Origin: Clostridium sp. CAG:169
GTDB lineage: Bacteria > Bacillota > Clostridia > Oscillospirales > Ruminococcaceae
Direction: 5' to 3'
DNA length: 15,054 nt
Assembly: GCA_000435195.1 (NCBI GenBank)
Contig: FR880192.1
Location: 18,846-33,899, forward strand
Shown here piece after piece: positions 1 to 7,295 of this stretch; positions within the stretch are counted from its first letter, which is position 1; every line of letters begins with the position of its first letter. The translations under genes and the position numbers were made by a program. The notes under the pieces were generated by a model. The model saw nothing but the letters and a program-made list of their open reading frames with translations, was not told the DNA's origin and did not search any database.

Positions 1-118
1 CCCCTGCCAGCCGGTCCACCCAGTCCAGCAGCTTCGGAGCGTTTTCTTCCGGGTTCTTTTCCAGATAGTTGAATGCCGTACGCAGGGTTGTTTTTTTGAT
101 TTGATCGGTGAATCCCAT
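1..118 (-). CDS. Partial protein N-terminus, probably a radical SAM family protein
   Basis: Only the first 39 codons are present; the gene runs off the left edge of the window. The ATG at 116-118 is preceded by a GGAG ribosome binding site about 8 bases away. The visible peptide starts MGFTDQIKKT, then has an amphipathic helical stretch with the pattern 'YLEKNPEENAPKLLDW'. From memory this resembles the N-terminal helical lead of a Clostridia radical SAM family ('YLDKDPEKNLPKLLDW'). The diagnostic CxxxCxxC cluster would lie outside the window, so the family call is inference. The start is 48 bases downstream of the HdeD-like gene with no hairpin between, so the two may share a transcript. Confidence 0.4.
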   Translation of the reverse strand, partial: MGFTDQIKKTTLRTAFNYLEKNPEENAPKLLDWVDRLAG

Positions 119-166
119 AACTATTTCTCCTTTTCCTTTTATCCTTGATGATAACATCATAAATCT

Positions 167-769
167 TTACAGAATTTCCTCATCCTTCTGCACAAAGTCC
201 GCTTCGATCTGGTCGGGGTGCTGTTTTCGGATGATTTTTACGGCGGTCAGGATGGTAACCAAATTTAAAATTCCTTCGCAAAAAAGCGAAATTCCCAGCA
301 GCACCATGACCACCTGCTTGCTCTCAGAGGGATGCAGCACCAGCAAAAATCCGATGATGCCGGTGATGATGGCTGCTGTCAAAATCATCCACCACTGATG
401 GATGCCAAACAAGCGGGCATCAATTGCAATCTGTATCTTGAGCAGGGCATCCGACAGGATAAAGATTCCCACCAGCACCCAGATAACATTGACCACCGCC
501 TGGGTGCGCAAAATCAGAATCAATCCTAACGCCAGCAGCAAAATACCGAAGGCAAGGTCAAACTGAAATGCCAGCCGGTACAGGTCTTTCGAGCAGTAGC
601 CGATGATTTTGACCAGACCAAACACTGCCAACAGCAGCCCGCCGATCCAGCAAAGCATCGATGCAGAAAAATTCGGCACCAAAATCAGCACCATTCCCAA
701 AACACAAAGCAAGACAGAAAGAATGATGTAGCCATATTTGGCTGCCCGAATACGCTTGTTGGAAATCAT
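167..769 (-). CDS. HdeD-like DUF308 six-helix membrane protein
   Basis: A 200-residue integral membrane protein built as three repeated pairs of hydrophobic helices, at about residues 13-31, 36-57, 69-87, 92-113, 125-145 and 153-175, with short polar turns and a charged C-terminal tail. This is the architecture of the HdeD/DUF308 family. E. coli HdeD is linked to acid resistance, but in Firmicutes the role is unknown. The frame stays open upstream to 991. I chose the ATG at 769 because a GGAAGAGGAG ribosome binding site lies 9 bases before it and the membrane domain begins right after. The longer version would start inside the terminator hairpin at 961-1003. The gene is separated from tetR by that terminator, so it needs its own promoter; an AT-rich stretch with TATATT on the minus strand near 910-950 is possible but weak. 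Confidence 0.8.
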   Translation of the reverse strand: MISNKRIRAAKYGYIILSVLLCVLGMVLILVPNFSASMLCWIGGLLLAVFGLVKIIGYCSKDLYRLAFQFDLAFGILLLALGLILILRTQAVVNVIWVLVGIFILSDALLKIQIAIDARLFGIHQWWMILTAAIITGIIGFLLVLHPSESKQVVMVLLGISLFCEGILNLVTILTAVKIIRKQHPDQIEADFVQKDEEIL

Positions 770-960
770 GGTTTGCATCTCCTCTTCCAAACAGATTCTC
801 TGCTGATTGTTCCTGTCTGCCCTGTACATCTTCACGGTATTTTCTCCGAGTGAAGCTGCATTGGATTTTTTTGTCCTTTCCCACTCATCCCCCTGCCACC
901 TTTCCCATTGATTTTTGATACCCAGAATATACCAAAATACGACAGAAAATACCATGTACA

Positions 961-1003
961 AAAAAAGCCCTCGTGTCTGAAAAACAGACACAAGAGCTTT
1001 TTT
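961..1003 (-). terminator. Rho-independent terminator after tetR
   Basis: Inverted repeat with a perfect GTGTCTG/CAGACAC core (973-979 with 985-991), extended outward with two mismatches to an A6-GC/GC-T6 base. The runs of A on one side and T on the other let it work in both directions. It lies 79 bases past the tetR stop and upstream of the HdeD-like gene, so it probably ends the tetR transcript. Confidence 0.8.
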
Positions 1004-1081
1004 GTTTATTTTTTAGGCATTGGTCAGGATTTGCTGGAGGGTAAGCAGAAGCCTTCCGTTTTATTTCGATAAAGATTCCGA

Positions 1082-1648
1082 TTATTCAGCAGACATCTGC
1101 TCACAGCGGGAGATCATCCGTTCCAATTCCCCATGCTTGAGCTCATAGATTCTGGCAAAGCGTTCCCGAATTCCTTCTTTCATCCCCGATTCCAGCCAGC
1201 CAATCACAAAGCCAAAACAGATGCACTGAAGGTAATCAATCAACAGCTGGCGGTCCTGTTCGGTAATATGCCGTTCCTTGAGCACCCCGTCTAAGTAGAC
1301 CTCCACCACATATCGGCAGACCCGCCACTGATACCGCTCATACAGGTCGCGGTTGACCGAGTTGTAGATGTGCAGCACCGCTTTCCGGTTTTCCAGAGCA
1401 AAGTCAATCAGCGCATCCAGACATTGTTCAATCGAATCAATCGCCGGATACAGCTGAATCACCCGCTGCGCTTCCTCCTTGGTGATGGTTTCCACCAAAT
1501 CCGGCAGGTCTTGAAAATAGTAGTAAAAGGTGTTGCGGTTGACTCCGCAGTCATCCACAATGTCCTTGATGGTGATTTGGCTCAGCGGCTTCTGATTGAG
1601 CAACTTGATAAACGAAGCGCGAATCGCCTTTTGAGTAAAATTTGCCAA
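1082..1648 (-). CDS. TetR/AcrR family transcriptional regulator
   Basis: A 188-residue protein. The N-terminal 50 residues form the TetR helix-turn-helix: 'QKAIRASFIKLL', then 'ITIKDIVDDCGVNRNTFYYYF', which is the signature of the DhaS-like branch common in Firmicutes. The rest is a helical effector/dimer domain of the TetR C-terminal type with no recognisable ligand. The frame is open to 1684, but a TTG at 1646-1648 is favoured: a GGAGG lies 8 bases before it, and the family usually begins at 'ANFTQKAI'. Its target is not obvious. The HdeD-like gene downstream is the nearest candidate, although a terminator separates them. The promoter at 1700-1728 is strong. Confidence 0.9.
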   Translation of the reverse strand: MANFTQKAIRASFIKLLNQKPLSQITIKDIVDDCGVNRNTFYYYFQDLPDLVETITKEEAQRVIQLYPAIDSIEQCLDALIDFALENRKAVLHIYNSVNRDLYERYQWRVCRYVVEVYLDGVLKERHITEQDRQLLIDYLQCICFGFVIGWLESGMKEGIRERFARIYELKHGELERMISRCEQMSAE

Positions 1649-1699
1649 AGCCTTCCCCTCCCGCCTTGCCCTGTGACAGAGCATTTTCCTGTTTTTCTC

Positions 1700-1728
1700 A
1701 TTATAGCCTATCTATCGTGCGATTTCAA
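1700..1728 (-). promoter_or_regulatory. Sigma-A type promoter of tetR
   Basis: On the minus strand TTGAAA (1723-1728), a 17-base spacer and TATAAT (1700-1705). The -10 is perfect and the -35 matches 5 of 6. It predicts a start near 1693, about 45 bases before the TTG start codon of tetR. Confidence 0.75.
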
Positions 1729-1814
1729 TAGATTTTCTATAAGAGTATTCTCCCATTTCTTGCATTCTGTCAAAAAGTATACCGATGATTGGCAGGTGTT
1801 TATGAAATTGGAAT

Positions 1815-2336
1815 TTATCTCGCTGTGTTCAATTCAAAAATCCCGCCTTCAAAAACGATGTCATTTCCCTGAGCATCTTGATAGAACGATACATCTTCTG
1901 TCCCAATCAGTTGAAAACCCAATGACTTTAATAAGGATACAGATGGTATATTCTGGATGGCTGTGCCTGCGGTAAACTTTGTGATTCCCAGTGTAGCAAG
2001 ATAATCAAACAAAGCTGTCAGACTCTCCTTTGCATAACCTTTTCCATGATATGCAGAGTGGAAACAATAGCCAAGCTCATAGCTGTCCTCCCTGATATGA
2101 AAGGTAGCGTATCCAATCACAGTATCCCCAAGGCAGACAGCAAAAAACAGATGCTCCCTGCCGCTGTTTGCTGCCCACTTTGCGATTCTTTCACGAACAT
2201 CCTCGTCGTCGGTATTGTGTGGTTTATCGTACTGCGAAAAGGCATCTGCGCGGAAATCCACCCATATTGCTTTTATGCTTTTCCAATCATCCGCTACAAT
2301 ATGTCTGATCGTCAGTCTGTCTGTTTTTAGCAACAT
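1815..2336 (-). CDS. GNAT family N-acetyltransferase (RimJ/RimL-like)
   Basis: A 173-residue protein with the GNAT fold. It begins 'LKTDRLTIRHIVADDW', the usual opening of RimJ/RimL-like acetyltransferases. 'DTVIGYATFHIREDSYELGYCFHSAYHGKGYAKESL' (residues 71-106) covers strands 3-4 and motif A, with the acetyl-CoA pyrophosphate loop at HGKGYA (97-102). 'NIPSVSLLKSLGFQLIGTE' (129-147) is motif B. Ribosomal-protein or small-molecule acetylation is typical of the family, but the substrate cannot be told. The ATG at 2334-2336 has a GGGGGAAGCAGG upstream. It seems slightly more AT-rich than the ligA operon and has no functional link to its neighbours, so it may be an accessory gene. Confidence 0.88.
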   Translation of the reverse strand: MLLKTDRLTIRHIVADDWKSIKAIWVDFRADAFSQYDKPHNTDDEDVRERIAKWAANSGREHLFFAVCLGDTVIGYATFHIREDSYELGYCFHSAYHGKGYAKESLTALFDYLATLGITKFTAGTAIQNIPSVSLLKSLGFQLIGTEDVSFYQDAQGNDIVFEGGIFELNTAR

Positions 2337-2382
2337 TCCTGCTTCCCCCTAACTTCGTATCTTTAACCCAATATACAAAAAC

Positions 2383-2410
2383 AGGCACAACAGAACGCCC
2401 TGTTGTGCCT
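2383..2410 (-). terminator. Rho-independent terminator of the ligA-trmB-nagA operon
   Basis: A perfect 11-bp stem (AGGCACAACAG with CTGTTGTGCCT) around a 6-base loop. On the minus strand it is followed by GTTTTTG. It lies about 90 bases past the nagA stop and 47 bases upstream of the acetyltransferase start. Confidence 0.85.
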
Positions 2411-2424
2411 ATCTATGATTTTAT

Positions 2425-2449
2425 AACCTTCGCTTAGATTAAGCGGGTT
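2425..2449 (-). terminator. Second hairpin in the nagA 3' region
   Basis: Stem CGCTTA/TAAGCG (2431-2436 with 2440-2445) around a 3-base loop, continued by AACC/GGTT after a 2-base bulge. It sits between the nagA stop and the stronger hairpin at 2383-2410. It has only a modest T tract on either strand, so it may be an auxiliary terminator or an RNA-end stabiliser. Confidence 0.4.
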
Positions 2450-2497
2450 TTATTCCGGTTTTACAGTCCTTCTTTGCACAAACCGACCGAAGGTCTG

Positions 2498-3655
2498 TTA
2501 TCTGTTTTCGTCCTTGCGGTAAACGATTCTGCCGTCCACCAAAGTCATCAGGGTGTTCATCTGGTCGTCAAAGATTGCAAAATCTGCATTGCATCCGGCA
2601 CGCAGCGAGCCGATGCGGTCCTGCATTCCCAGCGCACGGGCAGGGTTGAGGGTGGCTGCATTGACAATTTCCCACAGCGGTTTATCGGTGTTCGCACGGA
2701 CGTTTGCAATGGCGCGGTTGAGCGAAAGGATGCTGCCTGCCAGTGTACCGTCGGTCAGACGGGCGCTGTTCTGGTCGACCACCACCTTCAGTTCACCTAA
2801 GGTGTACTCTCCCTGCGGCATACCACCGGCACGCATACAGTCGGTAATCAGCACAAAGCGGTCGTTGGTCTTGCAATCCATCACAAACTGGAACATCGCA
2901 GGATGAACATGGATGGTATCACAAATCATTTCGGTATAAACATTTGAACGCAGCGCTGCGGTGACCACACCCGGCTTGCGGTGGTGCATCGGCGTCATGG
3001 CATTGTACAGGTGGGTGACCTGGGTCGCACCGTTTTCAATCGCTTCCATCGCCTGTTCATAGGTGGCTGCGGTGTGACCGATGGAAACACGGATCGGGGT
3101 CTGGGTGGTCAGTTTTTTGATGAACTCCATCGCGCCGTTCTTTTCGGGAGCAACGGTGACCAGACGGATGACATCGCTGTACCGCTGCATAAAGTCAAAG
3201 TCCACATCGGCGATATAGTTTTCCTCGTGCGCGCCTTTATAGGCAGGGTTGATGAACGGTCCCTCCATATTGATGCCCTCGATGACTGCTGCATCCCAGC
3301 CTTCTCCGCTTTTTCCTACGACCTCGCGCACCGTATCAAACACCTGCGCGGTGCGTTCAAGCGGCAGGGTGACCGAGGTAGCCAGAAAGCGGGTGACACC
3401 GTTTTTGACCACGGTGGAAGCGATGGTGTGCAGCGCCTGTTCGGTGCCATCCATCGTATCACAGCCGCCCGAGCCGTGGATATGTACATCGAACAGTCCC
3501 GGCGTTACCAGAGCGCCCTGCACGTCGATGCGCTCGCAGTCGGTCGGCAGCTGCTCCGGCGGTACAATCCCGATGATTTTTTCATCAAACAGCAGTGCCT
3601 GTCCTTCCAAAATACGGTCGTGCATGACCAGCCGTCCATTACAAATTGCTTTCAT
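2498..3655 (-). CDS. nagA: N-acetylglucosamine-6-phosphate deacetylase (internal start within the trmB-nagA frame)
   Basis: 385 residues, the normal length of NagA, which converts GlcNAc-6-P to glucosamine-6-P and acetate in amino-sugar and cell-wall recycling. All amidohydrolase landmarks are present (numbered from this ATG): TPGLFDVHIHG with H58 and H60, EGPF with metal ligand E131, SIGHTAA with H194, THLYNAM with H215, the HVHP loop, and the catalytic aspartate D272 in TDCMRAGG. The start is the ATG at 3653-3655, preceded by AGGAG (3665-3669) with a 9-base spacer, an excellent signal that supports independent translation. The same frame continues upstream through trmB. No nagB lies in the window. 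Two hairpins follow the stop. Confidence 0.93.
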   Translation of the reverse strand: MKAICNGRLVMHDRILEGQALLFDEKIIGIVPPEQLPTDCERIDVQGALVTPGLFDVHIHGSGGCDTMDGTEQALHTIASTVVKNGVTRFLATSVTLPLERTAQVFDTVREVVGKSGEGWDAAVIEGINMEGPFINPAYKGAHEENYIADVDFDFMQRYSDVIRLVTVAPEKNGAMEFIKKLTTQTPIRVSIGHTAATYEQAMEAIENGATQVTHLYNAMTPMHHRKPGVVTAALRSNVYTEMICDTIHVHPAMFQFVMDCKTNDRFVLITDCMRAGGMPQGEYTLGELKVVVDQNSARLTDGTLAGSILSLNRAIANVRANTDKPLWEIVNAATLNPARALGMQDRIGSLRAGCNADFAIFDDQMNTLMTLVDGRIVYRKDENR

Positions 3656-4378
3656 CCTGCCTCTCTCCTTTTCCTGCTCTTCATTGTCCTTTGGAACCAC
3701 CGGCGGCAGTTGACTGATGCGTCCATGGTTTTGTGCAATCAAAAACTTGATGGGAATGCCCTGTTCCATAAACATCTTTTCATGCTCGGTCAGAATATTT
3801 TCGGCAAAGCCGCTGTTGGCAAGGTCGCGGGTCAGATACTTCTGGGTAAAGCCGCACAGCTTAAAGTATTCTAACGACTCCTCAAACAGCTCGTCATCAT
3901 CGGTCTTAAACCAGATTTCTCCCCCGTCCTTTAAAAATTCCTGGTAGGAAAACAGCTGGCGCGGGTAGGTCAGGCGTTTTTTCTTGTGCTTCTTCTTCGG
4001 CCACGGGTTACAGAAGTTGATGTAGATGCGGTCCACCACATCCTCCTTGCTCAGAACCTGCAAAATGCGCTCGATGTCATAGGCAAAGATGCGCACGTTG
4101 TCCACCGGTCGCTCCTGCTGGGCAAAGGCAGCCTCGATATTGCGCTTGGTCAGTCCCAGGATGTCGCTTTTGATGTCCACCGCCAAGAAGTTGATGTCGG
4201 GATTAGCGACTGCCTTCTGTGCCATAAATCCGCCTTTGCCGCAGCCCAGCTCCAGGTGCAGCGGCTGCTCCCGCTCAAACATCTGGTGCCAGTGTCCCAG
4301 CTGCTTTTCTGGTTCATCTATACAAAACGGGCAGGCGGCAAGCTCCGGTCGTGCCCAGGGTTTTCTTCTGATTCTCAT
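2498..4378 (-). CDS. trmB: tRNA (guanine-N7-)-methyltransferase TrmB, reading in frame into NagA
   Basis: One uninterrupted 626-codon frame. Residues 1 to about 216 are a complete TrmB, which makes m7G46 in tRNA using S-adenosylmethionine. It has the usual start 'MRIRRKPWARPEL', the SAM loop LELGCGKGGF (42-51), the acidic residue D68, the signature NFCNPWPKKKHKKKRL (121-136, the Clostridia variant of SDPWPKKRH), KTD (158-160) and TEHE (197-200). TrmB proteins normally end close to here. Instead, a charged linker (about 217-241, rich in E, K, P, Q) leads directly into NagA with no stop codon. The ATG at 4378 lies 23 bases after the ligA stop, with GAGGAAGG upstream, so it is in the ligA operon. 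Because nagA has its own ribosome binding site (see the nagA entry), the cell may make the fusion, free NagA, or both. A lost stop or an annotation-like read-through is the alternative to a designed fusion. Confidence 0.85.
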   Translation of the reverse strand: MRIRRKPWARPELAACPFCIDEPEKQLGHWHQMFEREQPLHLELGCGKGGFMAQKAVANPDINFLAVDIKSDILGLTKRNIEAAFAQQERPVDNVRIFAYDIERILQVLSKEDVVDRIYINFCNPWPKKKHKKKRLTYPRQLFSYQEFLKDGGEIWFKTDDDELFEESLEYFKLCGFTQKYLTRDLANSGFAENILTEHEKMFMEQGIPIKFLIAQNHGRISQLPPVVPKDNEEQEKERGRMKAICNGRLVMHDRILEGQALLFDEKIIGIVPPEQLPTDCERIDVQGALVTPGLFDVHIHGSGGCDTMDGTEQALHTIASTVVKNGVTRFLATSVTLPLERTAQVFDTVREVVGKSGEGWDAAVIEGINMEGPFINPAYKGAHEENYIADVDFDFMQRYSDVIRLVTVAPEKNGAMEFIKKLTTQTPIRVSIGHTAATYEQAMEAIENGATQVTHLYNAMTPMHHRKPGVVTAALRSNVYTEMICDTIHVHPAMFQFVMDCKTNDRFVLITDCMRAGGMPQGEYTLGELKVVVDQNSARLTDGTLAGSILSLNRAIANVRANTDKPLWEIVNAATLNPARALGMQDRIGSLRAGCNADFAIFDDQMNTLMTLVDGRIVYRKDENR

Positions 4379-4401
4379 ACAATACCTTCCTCTTTCTTTG
4401 G

Positions 4402-6378
4402 TTATTTTGCCATCTCTAGCAGTTGTGCCTCGGTCAGCAGCGGGATGCCAAGCTGATTTGCCTTATCCAGCTTGGAGCCTGCTTCCTCGCCCGCTACCAC
4501 ATAGCTGGTCTTTTTGGAAACCGAGGAGGACACCTTGCCTCCCATCGACTCAATCAGCTCCTTTGCCTGTCCGCGGGTCAGGGTCGGCAGGGTACCAGTG
4601 AGGACAAAGGTCAGTCCCTCCAGACTGCTGCCTGCTTTGGTTTTCTTGCTTTCCATGTTGACCCCTGCCTGTTGCAGGCGGGAAATCTGGCTGGGGTTGC
4701 GCCCCTCCATAAAGAAGCTGACCACATTCTGTGCGACCACCTCTCCAAATCCGTCCATCTGCATCAGCTGTTCGCCGGTCGCCTGCGCCAGCTGCTCCAT
4801 GCTGCCAAATTGTACAGCAAGCAGCGCTGCGGTCTTTTCTCCCACCTCCGGGATACCCAGTGCAAAGATGACCCGCGACAGGTCGTTCTGTTTGGAACGT
4901 TCGATGGCTGCCATCAGGTTGGCGGCACTCTTTTTACCCATCCGCTCCAACCGGGCGATTTTGTCCTCCTCCAGCTGGTAGAGGTCCGCCGGAGAATGGA
5001 CCATCCCTGCGCCGACCATCGCCTCCAGCACCGCCGGACCCAGTCCGTCGATGTCCATGGCGTTGCGGGATGCAAAGTGGATGAGATTGCGCATCAGCTG
5101 CGCCGGACACTCGATGTTCGGGCAGTAGACGGCAGCTTGTCCTTCCTCGCGGACCACCCGTGTGTGGCAGGAAGGGCAAAACTCCGGCAGGCGATAGACC
5201 GGCTGCCCGCAGTGCTCTGCGACGGCGACCACCTCCGGGATGATGTCGCCTGCCTTGCGCACGATGATTTTATCGCCGATGGCAATCTGCTTTTCGTCAA
5301 TGAAGTCCTGGTTGTGCAGCACCGCACGGCTGACGGTGGTGCCTGCCAGCTGAATCGGCTCAAAAACGGCAGTCGGTGTCAGCGCACCAGTTCTTCCCAC
5401 CTGAACCTCCACATCCAGCAGGGTGGTAACCTTTTCCTCCGGCGGGTATTTAAAGGCGACTGCCCATTTAGGAAACTTTGCAGTTGCGCCCAGCTGTTCG
5501 CGCTGACTTAAATCGTCCACCTTGACCACCGCTCCGTCGATGTCGAAGGGGAATTCTCCCCGCTGGCTGCCGATGCGCTCGATCTCCTCGATTGCCTGCT
5601 GGATGTTGTCCACCCGCAGGTAGGAGGGAGAGACCTGAAAGCCCAGCGAATGCAGCCAGTCCAGCGACTGCTTGTGGCTGGTCAGCTGCACGCCCTGCAC
5701 CTGTTGCAAATTAAAGATGAAGATGTCCAGTCCTCGCTGGGCGGTGATGCGCGGATTCTTCTGGCGCAGCGAACCGGCGGCAGCATTGCGCGGATTTTTA
5801 AACGGCTTTTCTTCGTTGAGTTCCTGCTGAGCAACCACCTTTTCAAAGCTCTTGACCGGCATATACACCTCGCCGCGCACCTCCAGATATTCCACCGGCT
5901 CTGTTAAACGCAGCGGAATGGAGGCGATAGTGCGCAGGTTTTCGGTGACATCCTCTCCCACAAACCCGTCTCCTCGGGTGGAACCGCGCACCAGCACGCC
6001 GTCGCGGTACTCCAGCGAAACGGAAAGTCCGTCGATCTTCGGCTCCACCACATAGAGCGGATGCTCGAGCTGCTGGCGGACCTTCTGGTCAAATTCCCGC
6101 ACCTCCTCAGAGGAAAAAACATCCTGAAGCGAGCCCATCTGCACCAGATGTTCCACCGGTGCAAAGCTGTTGGAGGCTCTGCCGCCGACCCGATGGGTGG
6201 GAGAATCGGGAGTCAGCAGCTCGGGGAACTGCTCCTCCAAGTCAATCAACCGGTGCATCAGCTGGTCAAACTCATAATCACTGATTGCCGGGTCATCCTT
6301 TTCATAATAAAGTTTGCTGTAATATTCAATCTGTTCCCGCAGCTGTTCTGCCTGCTGTTTTGCCTGCTGCAATTCCAT
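4402..6378 (-). CDS. ligA: NAD-dependent DNA ligase LigA
   Basis: A full-length 658-residue bacterial DNA ligase that seals nicks during replication and repair. Domain order: Ia domain (1-60, 'YYSKLYYEKDDPAISDYEFDQLM') that binds NAD; adenylation domain with the catalytic lysine K114 in EPKIDG; 'RGDG' and 'NPRNAAAGSLRQ' motifs; OB fold (about 315-395, 'VGRTGALTPTAVFEPIQLAGTTVSRA'); a Cys4 zinc finger (C401, C404, C419, C424); helix-hairpin-helix repeats (about 440-560); and a C-terminal BRCT domain (585-658, 'TFVLTGTLPTLTRGQAKELIESMGGKV'). The ATG at 6378 follows AGGGGA. It is the first gene of the operon, transcribed from the promoter at 6462-6490. Ligase followed by trmB-nagA is not a functional pathway, so this is probably growth-coupled housekeeping. 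Confidence 0.98.
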   Translation of the reverse strand: MELQQAKQQAEQLREQIEYYSKLYYEKDDPAISDYEFDQLMHRLIDLEEQFPELLTPDSPTHRVGGRASNSFAPVEHLVQMGSLQDVFSSEEVREFDQKVRQQLEHPLYVVEPKIDGLSVSLEYRDGVLVRGSTRGDGFVGEDVTENLRTIASIPLRLTEPVEYLEVRGEVYMPVKSFEKVVAQQELNEEKPFKNPRNAAAGSLRQKNPRITAQRGLDIFIFNLQQVQGVQLTSHKQSLDWLHSLGFQVSPSYLRVDNIQQAIEEIERIGSQRGEFPFDIDGAVVKVDDLSQREQLGATAKFPKWAVAFKYPPEEKVTTLLDVEVQVGRTGALTPTAVFEPIQLAGTTVSRAVLHNQDFIDEKQIAIGDKIIVRKAGDIIPEVVAVAEHCGQPVYRLPEFCPSCHTRVVREEGQAAVYCPNIECPAQLMRNLIHFASRNAMDIDGLGPAVLEAMVGAGMVHSPADLYQLEEDKIARLERMGKKSAANLMAAIERSKQNDLSRVIFALGIPEVGEKTAALLAVQFGSMEQLAQATGEQLMQMDGFGEVVAQNVVSFFMEGRNPSQISRLQQAGVNMESKKTKAGSSLEGLTFVLTGTLPTLTRGQAKELIESMGGKVSSSVSKKTSYVVAGEEAGSKLDKANQLGIPLLTEAQLLEMAK

Positions 6379-6417
6379 CCTGTTTCAGTCCCCTTTATTT
6401 TCAATCTATCCACAAAA

Positions 6418-6445
6418 GCCGTTCTTCCAAAATGGACCAAACGGC
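6418..6445 (-). promoter_or_regulatory. Hairpin in the ligA leader
   Basis: On the minus strand GCCGTT and AACGGC (6418-6423, 6440-6445) flank an inner TCCA-TTT-TGGA hairpin, followed by TTTTG. It sits between the ligA promoter and its start codon, so it could weakly attenuate ligA, or be a chance fold. No known riboswitch is recognised. Confidence 0.3.
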
Positions 6446-6461
6446 GATATTGACCATAACG

Positions 6462-6490
6462 ATTATAGCAATTTTTCCCGAATTTTTCAA
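6462..6490 (-). promoter_or_regulatory. Sigma-A type promoter of the ligA-trmB-nagA operon
   Basis: Minus strand TTGAAA (6485-6490), 17-base spacer and TATAAT (6462-6467), preceded by TGC, which makes it an extended -10. It begins at the base right next to the yunB stop codon, so yunB and ligA are separate units packed end to end. Confidence 0.8.
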
Positions 6491-7141
6491 TTATAATCTT
6501 TGGCTTGCCTCTTCTCTTCCCGACAAGACCACCTGCGGCACCCTTCCTGCAATCAGCCGTTCCTCCAACAGGATAACCGTTTCCACCTTTGTCTGCACAT
6601 CGGTATGCCCAAGCATCGCCTGTGTTACGGCACTGACCCGCAGCTGCACCCGATAGACCGTCTGGTTGATGCCTGCGCTGAGCAGAGTCTGTTCAAAATC
6701 CAGACGCAGGTTGCCGGAGGGAGCAATCCAAAAAGGCAGCTGCGGACCGCGGGCATATAGCAGCGGCGAACCGGTCAAGCTGCCCAGTGCAACGGTGTAC
6801 TTCCGCGCGCTCATCTGCTCGAGCTGCTGCACCAGCTCAACTGCCAGCTCCGAGCGCAGGCGGTTTGCTTCAACTACATCCAGCCCGATGGAAAGGATGT
6901 TGCCTTCCTCGTCGCGCTCCACCTTCACAAAGCTTCCCTTGCTTTTTTGAAGGCTCTCCTGCACCTGCCGCTCAATTTGCTCGGTCACCAGATTGGTCGC
7001 TTTAAGCCTTGCTGTCTGCCGCAGGATGGGAGTGATGCGCAAACCGATTGCGTGCAGCAGCAGAAAAAGCAGCAAGAAAACCAGCATCCAACAAATCATA
7101 CGGTAATGGCGATCCCACCAGTTGTTTCCCAGATGGCGCAA
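6491..7141 (-). CDS. yunB: Sporulation protein YunB
   Basis: A 216-residue bitopic membrane protein. A positively charged N-terminus is followed by a single hydrophobic helix (about residues 15-37), then an extracytoplasmic domain. The YunB signature is clear: 'LGSLTGSPLLYARGPQLPFWIAPSGN' (119-144), 'AGINQTVYRVQL' (156-167) and a C-terminal 'ETVILLEERLIAGRVPQVVL'. In Bacillus, YunB is a mother-cell sporulation protein; its biochemical role is not known. I start it at the TTG 7139-7141, which has GGAGG 8 bases upstream and leaves a short cytoplasmic tail as in the family. The frame is open to 7342, but that would cross the cadA terminator. Its presence argues that the organism makes endospores. 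Confidence 0.9.
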   Translation of the reverse strand: MRHLGNNWWDRHYRMICWMLVFLLLFLLLHAIGLRITPILRQTARLKATNLVTEQIERQVQESLQKSKGSFVKVERDEEGNILSIGLDVVEANRLRSELAVELVQQLEQMSARKYTVALGSLTGSPLLYARGPQLPFWIAPSGNLRLDFEQTLLSAGINQTVYRVQLRVSAVTQAMLGHTDVQTKVETVILLEERLIAGRVPQVVLSGREEASQRL

Positions 7142-7171
7142 CTTGCCTTCCTCCCTTCGTCGCTTTCCTTT

Positions 7172-7198
7172 TATCCTATGCAGTTTGTTTGTGGTTGT
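7172..7198 (-). promoter_or_regulatory. Candidate sporulation (sigma-K/sigma-E type) promoter of yunB
   Basis: On the minus strand CATAGGATA (7172-7180) fits the sigma-K -10 pattern CATA-N3-TA, with an AC at the -35 position 16 bases upstream (7197-7198). No sigma-A promoter is evident in the same gap. The pattern is short and could be chance, but it fits a mother-cell gene. Confidence 0.35.
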
Positions 7199-7234
7199 AG
7201 CCTGTTTTTTCCCTGCCTTTTTTGCCGGACAAGC

Positions 7235-7281
7235 AAAACATCCCCGGAAAGCGGCAAAACCGTTTTTCGGGGATGTTTTTT
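7235..7281 (-). terminator. Rho-independent terminator of cadA
   Basis: A 12-bp perfect outer stem (AAAACATCCCCG at 7235-7246 with CGGGGATGTTTT at 7268-7279) continuing through wobble pairs to an inner CGG/CCG stem, about 20 bp in total. It begins 15 bases after the cadA stop codon. The minus-strand T run is short (TTTTGCTTG), the plus-strand one longer. Confidence 0.85.
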
Positions 7282-7295
7282 GATTGATTTTCCTC

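Noticed and set aside
770..991. 74-residue N-terminal extension of the HdeD-like protein
   Set aside because: It would begin within the tetR terminator hairpin and is rich in charged, non-conserved residues; the ATG at 769 has a proper ribosome binding site.
2981..3874. 297-codon open frame on the plus strand
   Set aside because: It lies wholly antisense to nagA and the end of trmB, has no ribosome binding site logic and no recognisable domain; it is a codon-bias shadow.
4423..5511. 362-codon open frame on the plus strand
   Set aside because: Antisense to ligA, whose protein is fully conserved over this span; no domain seen in the shadow.
6406..6414. CTATCCACA, one base from a DnaA box
   Set aside because: A single imperfect copy with no cluster, no dnaA/dnaN nearby and no AT-rich unwinding region.
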